A DNA stretch of 64,000 bases from Ceratodon purpureus (lineage: Eukaryota; Streptophyta; Bryopsida; Pseudoditrichales; Ditrichaceae). Below the pieces are notes generated by a model. It saw nothing but the letters and a program-made list of their open reading frames with translations. It did no database searches and was not told the origin of the DNA. Location: the NCBI GenBank assembly GCA_014871385.1, contig CM026428.1, positions 3,234,776 through 3,298,775 on the forward strand. Direction: 5' to 3'. Shown piece after piece: positions 23,040 to 36,812 of the stretch; position 1 is the stretch's first letter; each line of letters opens with the position of its first letter. The translations under genes were made by a program, and so were the position numbers.

Positions 23040-24546
23040 GGTTTTGAATGATATAATAATATATATTATTATTTGTAAGTGGAATTTAAGTTTTTTAAAT
23101 AGATTGAGGTGTAGGAATGTGAAGAGTGATGGAGTGAGAACTCGTAGTAAAGTTGAGAACATTCGGGTGAGGAGTAAAAGTAGGTTACTAAAAGGTGGTT
23201 TAGAAGATAGTATAGTAGAAAATAAGAATGGGAAATCTTCATCTCATGGAGAGAAGTGGATTATAGGGAAAAATTGAAGCATTGTTTGATGGATATGAAT
23301 ACAATTATGTCAAATCAGAGAAACCTAACCATGGCAAATTGTAGTGGAAGTATTGTACAAATAAAATAAATAACAGACCTAAAAGACCTAAAAATGTATT
23401 TTTTCAAGATGCTAAACAATGCAAAACCAAGATGGATACACTGCGAGAGCAATATTAGAGTTTGAAAATCAAAGAGGAGAGGAGTGGTTCAAGTTCTACA
23501 CAGTGGCCTAATACTTTGCAGCAATTGGATAGGATTTAGGAGACCAATTCTAAGTCTGCGGTTCTTGATGAAGTTTGTGATAAAGGCAAGAAAGTTTCAC
23601 AATTAGGCCAAGATCTAAATGAGGATCCTCCTGAATTGGTGGATGAAAAAAAAAAAAAAAAAAAGACAAATAAAAATATGGAGTTCAAATCAATCAAACC
23701 AAAATAGATTTCAATGATGGTAAGCTTAGACTTTTAGAAAAGCTTATTTTGAGCAAAATCAAAAAGTTTTTGATAATTTATCAAAATTAGAAAATGATAG
23801 AATAGAATTGGATAAAGCAAGATAGAAGATGTAGGAGGTTTTAGTAGCTGCCATTTTGAAAAATTAATGGGAAAAAGAAAAAACCAAAAAATGAAGACAA
23901 TAATGGAAGTGGGGAATTAAAATGCGAAAGGAACTAGAAGATGAAGATTATAATGGAAGTGAGGGTCAAGACCCCGATGAATCTAATGTAATATGATAAA
24001 TAAGAAAATATCTATTGCAATAGAAGCATAGAGATGAATTGAAACAACTAAGTGAATGGTTGAGAGATGAACATATTAATGCGGCCATGGACATTTTGTA
24101 GTACTCTCAAATCGAGCCACAAAAGATTTCAGTGTACAGTTAATTTTACCGAGCAAAATAAATGTGTCACACTTCCATGTTTACATCAATTATATGTGAG
24201 AGGAAATCATTGGACTCTTGCTCAAATAAACTCTTAGATACATTGTTGTACGTTATATGATTAAGCAAGCTATATAAGTACTTTATGGAATTGAAGATCA
24301 TAAAGTGCTATTACGCCATAGAGTCATGGATGTAGCAGCAACTCGCATGGAATGGGCTAATGTACAACAACAATCAGATGGTTTATCTTCTGGTTTATAT
24401 GTTGTTGCGTATGTTGTTGATATTGCTAATGATATAGATCCTAAAAGAGTTAATTATATTGAACAACAAATGAGGACAAATTGCTTGTTTTGTATAGATA
24501 GAGACATGTTAAAACCCTTTCCAAGATATGCTAAAATAGATATTTA
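23040..24546 (+). pseudogene. Transposon remnant with Ulp1-like (C48) cysteine protease
   Basis: From about 24,035 the plus strand reads, with stops and shifts, DELKQLSEWLRDEHINAAMD (the Ulp1 N-terminal block W-L-x-D-x-H-I), then VRGNHWTLAQI (His-box). The 80-codon frame at 24,305-24,544 contains QQQSDGLSSGLYVVAYV and later YIEQQMRTNCLFC. In the family the box is Q-x6-DCG; here the Cys is replaced by Ser (DGLSSGL). Together with the interruptions this indicates an inactive copy of a protease commonly carried by DNA transposons. The upstream part (23,040-24,000) has short coding-like frames without a clear domain and contains an A18 run at 23,645. Confidence 0.5.
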
Positions 24547-24859
24547 AGTGTAAATGAAGGTTTTATTTATCTATATATTAGTACTAAAATTTTAACTTCT
24601 ATTTAGTATTATATGTCTTACTTTGATTAAGTAGCAAAGTTTTTTTAGTGTTATTTTAAATTTCAAATTAAAACTAAAAAAAAAAGGATAAATATTGCTT
24701 TTGGTTGTGAACATTTCTTAATGGTGCATTGAAAATGATTGAAACGGATCATGATGTATGTCCAAGTTCTAACCATACTCCAACTTCTAGCCACACTTCA
24801 AATCATAACCACACTATTGTCAATATGCAATGTAGATGAATGACAACTCTTGAATTTAC

Positions 24860-25473
24860 TATTCAAGTAAATCCAAAATTTTCAAAGGGGGAGGGGCTTT
24901 TACTTCCCTACGACCAGGATGTGGGAACCAAATCCATAGCTTGCCAAAGGTAATTGCAGGGTACCTACTCATGTTAGCAAAAGTATGAATGATCCCACTG
25001 ACCCATTAGAAGCTCTTTGCACTCTACAACAATCCACTATTTTCACAGGAATCGTTCACACTTTCTGCATGCAGCAACAAACACCTTGCAACTGCCACGT
25101 GGCAAACAATGGATTTGGTTCCTACATCTTGCGGAGCACACTAACTAATAGCCATTGAACTCCTCGGAGTACAGTTTTTTAGCATATAAAACATTATTCA
25201 TGTTCTACCTGTAGAACCCTGAAATCACAAATGCAAGGTAGTAAAGTCTTTTTTTTAGATTTTTTTCTTTCAAATTTGGGTTCTACAACCCAAATTTAGT
25301 CATAGAACCCATCCCACTAGAAGTGGGACCAATATCCTGCAAGTTGGAAGGTTCTGCGAGGGTCCATCCAAGGTTCTTCGGGGAGTTCAATGGGTATTAG
25401 TTAATGTACCGCATACCTTGCTAGCAGGAAAGTAAAAGCCCCTTCTCCTTGGAATATTGGATTTACTTGAATA
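24860..25473. mobile_element. Nested inverted-repeat element (multi-stem foldback)
   Basis: The outer arms pair TATTCAAGTAAATCC...GGGGCTTTTACTT (24,860-24,904) with AAGTAAAAGCCCC...GGATTTACTTGAATA (about 25,430-25,473). Inside, two further stem pairs sit side by side: 24,918-24,937 (GATGTGGGAACCAAATCCAT) with 25,109-25,128, and 25,141-25,166 (CTAACTAATAGCCATTGAAC) with 25,381-25,402. The whole unit can fold as a closed stem with two internal hairpins. No open frame. Confidence 0.7.
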
Positions 25474-26098
25474 CGGTTTTCAGGTTGCACTTACTTGAAC
25501 AACCAACACGGTTTTCACCTACAGTAACCCAAATGCATCAATTTATGCAAACATAGCTTCTTTGCCTACAAAACTTGAGACTCTGCCAAATTGAGATGGC
25601 TTTTAAAAAACTAATCCTACCTATATGGAGAGTCCTCCGGGGACCTGTTCCTATCTATTTCCGGCACTCCCTGCGCTTACTGGCAGGAAGTATGAACAAC
25701 TCAACAGTATAGTCAGACCTCAATAAGTGTTAAAACTTTATATGTATTATGGAGATTTCTGCTCCCTTAAAATTAAGACTAATAAATGTTATGTGTTATG
25801 CAGTGTCGCACTCCCAACTTTGTTAATTTTACCTCAGTATGTGATAAGTTTCCAAGAAAAAGCTTTTCGTAAGAGCCATCGATTGGAGGAAGTAATTTTG
25901 AGGTAGAGTAATAGTTTCTAATATGAATATTCAAGAGTATTTAAACTATGACCTCAAGTTTGATTTGAATAACCTTTATTAGCCCAATGATGAAGAAATT
26001 ATTGAAATGCTTCGATCTCAACAACAAGATAGTGTAAACAAAGTTAGTGATCATTGATGAAACTAATCCTCACTATATAGTAAAAGAGGTTGTAGGCT

Positions 26099-27033
26099 TT
26101 AACCCCTAAGTGCCCAAGGATATTTTGGGTCTTAAAACCTCCAAAATAGTGATTTTTGACCACCTTGTAGAAACGACGATTTGAACCAAACAATTTTTCT
26201 TTTCTGAGACATCGAGCCGTAAGATCTTGTACTAAACCTTCTTTAGAAATACTGATAAACTTTTCAGCCGTTGGATGTTTACCATCTTAGAGATTTTAAT
26301 ATTCAAAGTTGCAGCAAAACTTTTTTTGGGCATTGGCTGAATGACATAGTCAAAATGGTGCAAAGGGGAGTTGAAGATTATTACCCCAAACATTTTTCCC
26401 ATATTTTTTTCCATGTGGGTAATCAAGTTGAGTACCTCCATGGAAAATTTGAGAGACTCATTCCTTTTTTTGGCTCTCATAAAAATTGTTTTCTAGAAGC
26501 AGGTCTGAAAACGTTGATATAGTAAAACATGCATGACGTTACGTATACTTGGTTTTAGAAAAATCTAAACGATGGTTAGGTGCCTTTATAAGTTTTTATT
26601 TTTGAGCGAAATTATTTTTGAAAAATTCCAAAATCTCAAATTTTGACGAATTTTGAAAGAAGTAATTCAAAAATTACTGAAAATATTGAAGCTTGTCTTT
26701 GTAATTTTTAGAGGCTGCCCTTGTAGAATTGGTATATTTTTTGACTTGGGTCTCTTTGGAATTTGAGTGGTGGTTTGAATATGAACATATTCCAAGATTT
26801 AAAAAAAAAAAAAAACCTAATTTTAAGCTGCCCGTTTTGGACTTGAAACCTAAAATTTCTATATGAACGTCTTAAAATTGGAATTTGGCTTTGCAAATTT
26901 TACCACATACACTTTGTAGTACAGGTAGCATCCAATAAAAATCTTAGGCAAAAATATCAATTTTAACCCCTTCATCTAGGTTGCCCGAAACAGCAAAAAG
27001 CCATTTTGGCTTTCCTGGGCACTTAGGGGTTAA
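26099..27033. mobile_element. TTAA-flanked TIR element, 935 bp, non-autonomous
   Basis: Starts TTAACCCCTAAGTGCCCA and ends with the exact reverse complement TGGGCACTTAGGGGTTAA, giving perfect 18-base ends that include a possible TTAA target duplication. The interior is non-coding, shares a TTTTTGAAAAATNNCAAAATCTCAA-type stretch with the element at 1-659, and contains a poly-A run near 26,800. A second TTAACCCC occurs internally at about 26,963. The ends fit the piggyBac pattern, but no transposase is present to confirm it. Confidence 0.7.
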
Positions 27034-27424
27034 AGATATAGGTAGTGCTCTTCAAAACTTGAAGAATTATTTTGGAGCAAAGACATAATAACACCATGTT
27101 ATCTATTACAAATATTGAAGCATTAGAAAAAAAAAAGTAGAATCTTGGCGTATAACATAAATTTGCCAAAATAATATTGACTCATTCTTTCAACAAACTC
27201 AGACGAACAATGAATGAATATTTTTTAATTTCATCCATTTTTTCTATAAAATGTTATGTATTTACCTTTTTAATTCTTTTAAGTGTTATTTTTATAAGTG
27301 TTATAAATCATTGGCATCACCCTCTATAAGTGTTCTATGTTACTACTATGGAAGTATTACCTGAAAATATGCTCCCAACCCCTAACCCCTAACACTTATC
27401 GAGGTCTGACTGTATTCACAGTGG

Positions 27425-27474
27425 CCAAAAGTTCGAGACGCTGGGCATGCCAAGTCGCAAGTGACGCCGCACTG
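27425..27474. repeat. Dispersed ~49-bp repeat, copy 2
   Basis: Second copy of the GC-rich block at 19,323-19,371, with about three differences. It lies just downstream of a short interstitial telomere-like stretch AACCCCTAACCCCTAACAC (about 27,376-27,394). Confidence 0.6.
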
Positions 27475-27811
27475 ACTCATCCGAGGCTCCTTCAAGCACT
27501 CTGCAGCTCTGTCAAAGCACCACTGTTGCAAATTTGCAATCCACTCTTTTCACAGTACTTCCATCCCATCATTCCCTCTGCGAGTTATTCCAGATTCCTG
27601 CTCCAATGTTGTCGTGTCCATTTGACCTCGTCGCCACCAAGTTGCCAGTCACAACACACCACGATGGCCCAAGTTTCCTCATCTCGGTGCATGTGCCGTG
27701 CCATCAGGAAGCTCATAACCACCATGGCACGTACTCACACAGCCAAAAGTACTGTTGTACACATGTACATACACTGAGACTCTAACTTGGCGGTGGATCT
27801 AGTCGAAAAAC

Positions 27812-28045
27812 AATGATAAGCATTGACATGAATTCTACATGTATTGCTCACACACTAAAAAGGATAAAATAATGTCATGAACCATTCAGTATCATTCTAG
27901 GTGACACTATTATAAACATAAAGTAGCAATCTTTTTTATTCTCCAGAAAATATCTTACAAAACCAATCGATAACTTGTTGATATTTCGTGTTGGCCATAT
28001 ATCATTGAGCAAGACATGTAGAATTCATGACAATGTTTATCCTTT
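27812..28045. mobile_element. MITE with ~38-bp terminal inverted repeats (234 bp)
   Basis: The left arm AATGATAAGCATTGACATG continuing AATTCTACATGTATTGCTCA is mirrored by the right arm TGAGCAAGACATGTAGAATT continuing CATGACAATGTTTATCCTT, with about four mismatches. The interior is AT-rich and non-coding. Flanking DNA shows no certain target-site duplication. Confidence 0.72.
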
Positions 28046-29684
28046 TCAGTGCTGTGTCAATCGATGGTTATATTCTATTCATGTGGAGACTGGGATGATA
28101 AGCTGATCTATTCGAGGTTTGTTTTTGTTTGGAACTCCATTCAGTCGGCGACGACAACTCACGTGAAGGAGTTTTTTCCGGTGTTTTCGTGTTGGTGCGC
28201 TTCTAGTGCGGAGCCATTATTGACTTGATGACAAGGAGAAGAGAGTGAGGCGTCTGGTTTTGTCTTTGGTGGCGAGATTTCGTTGCAGGAAGGGTGGGGT
28301 TGGGGTATTGGGAAGGTGTGTATCATGAAGGTGTGATCTTTGAGTTGGTAGAAGTGCTGGAGAGGTGATTGATCACTTGGTGTTGGGGCATGTGTGCGAC
28401 TGGAGGGTAATGTTGGTCGATGGGAGTAACTGCGGTGGGAGTGGGGTCATTGGGATGTGACTGACGCCGGTGCAATCAGTTGCGGTGTATTGGACTTGTG
28501 GGAAGGTTAGGTGGGTACAAGGATCGGTCGTTGCGGACAGGTTGATGTGATTTCGGTGCAGTTGGTGGAGAGATTTGGTTGTCGTCATTTCTTGCTTGGT
28601 CGTGACGACCAGTTCTGGAGGGAAACAATTATGCTCTGAAAGTGTCTACTTTGTGATGCATATGGTTTGCGAGATCTCTGGTTTGGCCTCCTGGTCACCT
28701 CGCAATTGGTGCTCTGTTTTTGCCACCATGTAGCCGGGACCCTTCTCGCTATGAATCCGCTTCCAGTGAATTCGAGGTTTTGAGCTCGTTCCAGACCATT
28801 TTGGTTGCAACTAGTTTGTTTTGGAAAACAACTTGGGGAGTTCTGCGTCTGAATCGATTGCGCTGAGTACTGTTCATATGCGTTTACTTCTTCACCGGCA
28901 TGGTCTATCCAATGCGTGGGTCATAGCCTTTATCCTCTGGGGTTCGTTTTGCATCACCGTGAGGAGCTTAGTTTGAGAGAGGGACGTAGTCGAGAGGGGC
29001 AAGCGATGGAGAGCATAAGAGTGTGCATAGGCAACTTGTGGGCTCTTCAGGAGCGTCGTTACGAAGTGGTATACGTGGCGGTTACCAAGTTTGTTCGCAC
29101 CATGCTGCGGCTCATTCTTCTCACCACTCCAAGATATTTCTGGTACATAATCCCACTCTTTTCTTCTAGAGTAGCTTCAGTCCTTCCTTCTGCGTCTTCT
29201 CTCTCTGTCCTTCCACTACCACCTATGGTTGCTCACCTATTCATGGCATCTAAGCCTCGTAGTTTTAATAGATCTGCGTTGCAGATAAGAGTTTTTCTTG
29301 GTAGTCTCTATGGAGGATCCACCAAACCCTACAAACTTGTAAGTGGGTTCTATCCCTCGTTTCAGTACATAACGCTCAAGCGCGGAGGCACACGGATATA
29401 TTCCTTTTAGAGTTGTTGAGCCTTCATTTCTGCAGAGTGTTCATGTGATTGAACCACCTAAGGACATCGTTCTGGATGTGTGTAGAGTGTTCAAAGGACC
29501 TTGCTGATCATACTTTTTTTCTTTTCTTGGAGCACAGGCACCACAGGCGGCCAGAATATCGTACTTCCTTCTACCCTCGTTTCGGCGCTCATGGATTTAT
29601 AGGGATCTGACATCAGTTCCAGCTCCAAATTTCTGGTTTTAACGTTGAGCTTTCGATCGCGGCAAACATCTTAGTTACTTGGTC
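28046..29684. other. Upstream region of the GT4 gene
   Basis: Mixed-composition DNA, G/T-rich at 28,200-28,560, presumably holding the promoter and 5' UTR of the glycosyltransferase gene. A 164-codon frame at 28,916-29,410 has no recognisable domain and skewed composition; it is not called as a gene. Any 5' UTR intron could not be placed. Confidence 0.35.
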
Positions 29685-32485
29685 ATGAGGCATCTTCGAG
29701 CATCTTCTGTGGTGCAGCTTTCGTGCGAAAACGAGGTGATAAATAAGCCTTCTTATCAAGGCTACCCTTCAAGAATAAGCCTCAAAAATGGCATTGGGTT
29801 GGTTTGTCTCCTCCTCCTTGCATCTTATTTCGTTAGTGTTACGTTGAACCCGATGTATAAAATGCGAGGCCTGGACAGCGCAGTACAAGAACCCTTGAGC
29901 CAGCTCAATGCCTCTGTGAAACCTCCTAGCCTGAACTTCATGGACGGAAAGAACGTGGTTCTGGTCTCTCATGAGCTCTCTTTATCTGGTGAGACCCTGA
30001 AGCTACACTGTGTTGTGATTTCAAACAACATATTACTTATCTGCAAATTATCCAATAGGGCTTATGATTGTATGATGTACGGCATTTCGAACTTGATCTT
30101 GGAGGTTTGCTAGAGCAGTGTTGAGGATCACCAGATTTGTCTGTTAAGATTTGGAGTTTGTTGTACAAGCTTTGTTATAATCGATTATTATTCATTGTCT
30201 GCAGGAGGGCCGTTGTTGTTGATGGAGCTTGGGAGTATTTTGCGAAGAAGTGGAGCTCATGTTTTCTGGGTGACAGGAAATAAGAAAGAAACCACTTCTG
30301 ATCCAACAGTTGTCTCTTTGGAGAAGAAGTTACTGAATCATGGACTACAGGTGTTTATCCTCAACGGTTTTTTTTCATGTTACAAGATGGTATAATTCCC
30401 GCTAGTTCTCCCACTTCCTGTGGTTGAGAAGAAAATAGAACCTCAGTGTAATGCTTAGTGTGTATATTCAGATAATGCCAGCGAGAGGGATGAGGACTGT
30501 TACAGCATTGACGTCGTCAGATCTGGTGATCCTCAACACTGCTGTGGCTGGAAAATGGATTGATGCCATTCTGAAAGGTGAAGTGAAGAAGGTGTTGGCC
30601 AAGACGTTGTGGTGGATACATGAAATGCGGGGCCACTATTTTTCTATGGAGTATGTGAGGCACCTTCCGGAAGTAGCAGGCGTGATGATCGATTCTCACG
30701 CCACTGCCGAGTACTGGCGGACACGCACCAGGGATCGCTTAAGGTTCGCACTAGGTGTCTCTTTGGACACAACTAGGTAGTCACATTAAGCATTTATTTT
30801 TTAGCCGGCCAGAGATTCTTAGAGGATTTAGTTCTGTGATTTTCAACACTTTGAGTTGAAAAAGCATATAAAGCTGAGTGCATCAGAAAGCATTTTATAC
30901 CACCTTATGTACCATGATAAATTTTTCGTCTTCTGTCTTTGCATGGCAACTTCTTGTTCAGGCTAACATTGCTGGTTGAATCAATTCGCTTTATCAAATG
31001 GTCAGCATTCTCAGCTCCTTAGATAAAAGCAGACAAGTAGTTTGGATAGGTGTAGGAAGTTTCAGCTATAATCAGGAAGTTAATTGATCTCACGGCATGA
31101 TATGGGTTTCAGGATTATTATGCCCAAGATACACGTAGTGCACTTGGGCAACAGCCAACAGCTGATGCTTGCTGCTGAGGATGCTGTTGGAAGAGCATTG
31201 ATGAGGCAACGTGTGCGTCGAATGTTTGAAATTCGTGATACTGATGTTGTTTTTTCGATGATAAACAGTGTGTTCTCAACACTTGCATATATCTACCCAT
31301 TACATCTTATGGACAGGCACACGAGTGGCATAACCTCATATTAATGTAAAAAATCTAGTTTCCAATTTAGTTCCATGTGCTAAAAGACTGAAAACATTTA
31401 CAAGTGTGGGATTGATGTAGACTTGTGTTGCAGGTGTCTCACGCGGCAAAGGACAAGATTTGTTTCTAAGATCATTTGTTGAAGGAGTGAATATGGTGAA
31501 CAAGATCAACATGGTGCAACAGACGGTGTTCACGGTGCATGCTTTACTCGTAGGGAGTGACTGGGCTGCGCCATCATACGAATCCACGTTACGCAGATTT
31601 GTGAAGGAAAATGATTTGGAAAGGACGGTACATTTTGTGAACAAATCATTGGACGTTGTTCCTTATTTAGCTGCCTCTGATGTCCTTGTGCAAAATGCCC
31701 AGGTACTCTACAAACCATATGACAAGAGTCTCGTGGAGAATAAAGTTCCATGTTTAGGTTCTTTGTGTTACATTTTTTGTAATTGAAAAACGTGCGGTTT
31801 GGTCCAAAAAGAAGAATACAAAAGCTTGGTGGAGATTCCAGGTTTCTGTAATCATTCTTTCTTTGAAAAGGCAAACATAATTCATTGCTTTCATTCCTTG
31901 GACTGAAGATTCGAGGTTCACATGCAGGGTCGAGGGGAGTGTTTTGGACGAATCACAATTGAGGCCATGGCTTTCCAATTGCCAATACTGGTGAGTCTTC
32001 ATCATCATGCTTAGAAAACGTGCTCTTCGGTCACTACATTAGGGGTACTGACGCATTCCATGTATTTATTTAATTTTATATCATTTGTTGAAAACTGTTT
32101 ACTTATGTTGAGATACGACCGTGGAAATGTCGGTACTTAGGTCAGATGCTGGAAAGGGCTACTTCTTGGTACTGTAGCAAGGATCCAGAAGGCGTGAGCT
32201 TCGATTTAATTTCTATGCTTGTGCTTTCTATGCTACATGTAGGGCACAGCCGCTGGAGGGACGCTGGAGATTGTGGTTAATGGAAGTACTGGGAGATTAC
32301 ATCCTGTGGGAAAGGAAGGAGTTCACTTATTAGCACAAAACATCAGGGATCTCACTTTTGATAAGTCATTGAGGGTCAAAATGGGCATGAGAGGATATGC
32401 TAGAGTAAAACAGAAATTTATGGAGCATCATATGTGCGAGAGACTGGGCCCTGTGTTGCAAACCGTTTTGACTCAGACCGCCTAA
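29685..32485 (+). CDS. Family 4 glycosyltransferase, type II membrane protein, 7 exons
   Basis: Similar to the plant GT4 'UDP-glycosyltransferase superfamily' proteins represented by Arabidopsis At1g75420 and At1g19710; donor and acceptor are not known to me. Exons 29685-29988, 30205-30350, 30472-30743, 31113-31267, 31434-31702, 31928-31990 and 32243-32485 give 483 aa in one frame. Features: short cytosolic N-terminus, one transmembrane anchor (GIGLVCLLLLASYFVSVTL, residues ~37-55) as in Golgi enzymes, then a GT-B fold. Family blocks are VSHELSLSGGPLLLMELGSI, LWWIHEMRGHYFSMEYVRHL, GVMIDSHATAEYW, VSRGKGQDLFLRSF, VPYLAASDVLVQN, the donor-site block GRGECFGRITIEAMAFQLPI, and GTAAGGTLEIVVNG. The last two contain the EX7E-type motif of retaining GT4 enzymes. 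The ATG at 29,685 is the first in frame. Confidence 0.9.
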
Positions 32486-32989
32486 CTTCCATTCCCTGTA
32501 GATGATTATTTGTAAAATGCTAAGTGATAATAAGTGGCGGCAGAACAAGGAGCTGATGAGAGACCATCATACACCAGGGCGTTCAGGTGAAGGTTAGGTC
32601 TGCTTTCTGAACATGCTCAAATTTTGGTACGGTTATCTACACCACCTAGAGTTCTAGAAAAAGTTGCATGACGAGGGCAGAAACGAGCCAGTTGGTCCGG
32701 GACCTTCCATTGGGAAGGAGGAGGCTCATAGAGGAGGGCCGCTAAAAGCATGGACCAAGATATATGAATTCACCAAGGTGCTCACTCCACTGATGAAAAG
32801 CTGCTACTGAATAGATCTATCATGGAAGGTTACGGTTGTACCAACTCCTATGTGGCAAGATTTCTACCATTCCGACACATCTTTGTCACACTTATAGGTG
32901 ACAAATCAATGATAATATTATGCATCTAAAATTTACCAGCAACTCCGTACCGTTCTCTTCAGGTAAACACCCAAAAACATGCACTTCGT
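32486..32989. other. Intergenic region between convergent genes
   Basis: 3' flanks of the GT4 gene (+) and the enolase gene (-). Only short frames; nothing recognised. Confidence 0.4.
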
Positions 32990-35593
<2,604 letters not shown>

Positions 35594-36812
35594 TCACACA
35601 ACAAATCTATTCCCTGAGACTACTGCGCCAGAAATGATCAAACTGGTTTCTGTATAATTTTGTCTAGATTGAGTACCTGATAAGCTCCTCAAGTACTGAT
35701 ATCTCTCCGACGGAATTGCCAATATTCAAAAAACCGAACATAGATTGCATCGAAATGATTCATGAGTTTTCACGATGGCTATAAACCATCTTCACCAGAA
35801 TGAATCCTCACGTCCAGCCGCCGTACATGTGCAACTCTATTGACTGGCTTTTCGCTACCAACAGAAAGTTGATCTAATCAGACGGGCATAAAAAATTCAA
35901 GGACTTGGTGATTTCGGATTAACTGTAGCCTGTGAGTTGAGATGAGATTGATACATATTGATTACAAATTATCGTAGTTGACGACTTAGTTGAACGTTGT
36001 TGACTCGAGGCCGAGAAGCTCGGTGCTCTCCAACCACCTTTAATGAGGATGATTTGGTGTGAAAACATGAACAGGGAGGTGGGTCAGGTCATTGATGAGA
36101 ATTGTACTAAGTTATCTCAAGTACTGGGGTGGGTCTCAAATTTCAATAATTATAAGAACTGTTCCTCTCACTGGGATGTCAACTGAAGAATGCGTGTCAA
36201 CAAGTGTCTACTGCTTACACTTTAGTGCGCAGCTTTTCAGACTTCGGGTGTCGACTCGTCGTTTTTTCGTGCTGTGATGTTACAATGCAAGACTCTGAGG
36301 TGAGTCTTTTAGTCGTGAGTCGACGATCTGTTTGGAATTGGAAAGGGGCATGAAAGTATATAGAGAGTAGATGTCACTTGACACGGGATGCATAAACGGT
36401 GCTGGATTTGTCAACGACAAGGTGCTATAGATAAATTGTCACAGGTTTCCAACTGTCTTGCGTTGAAGTAATAGGCATCTTTTAAAGCAAAAACTATGTT
36501 CCATAACGTATCACGAGTGGTCATAAAGCCAGAAGTGGACACTACACAAAGTATCCAGTAAACCAAGTCTCATTTCTAGTAACAAAAATTAGCAACCGTT
36601 GTCCTCGATACAATTAAAGGGTATGAATCAACTTGTCGTTTGATCGATCAAAATAGTGGAAATGAAGACCTTGGCATCACTGGGAAGACAGCGAGAATCT
36701 ATACGTATGTAATTCAAAAATGATACGATCCGTCAACTGAACGAAAATGTATGCACAAAACGATTTCTACAACTCAAAAGAATTGATATGCACGCTTCTC
36801 TGAGTGTTCCGT
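35594..36812. other. Enolase upstream region and KAB1-like downstream region
   Basis: About 1.2 kb between two minus-strand genes, so the enolase promoter and the reductase 3' UTR should both lie here. No repeats or coding frames of note. Confidence 0.4.

Noticed and set aside
28916-29410. 164-codon frame upstream of the GT4 gene
   Set aside because: No family resemblance, and its position fits 5' flanking or UTR sequence.
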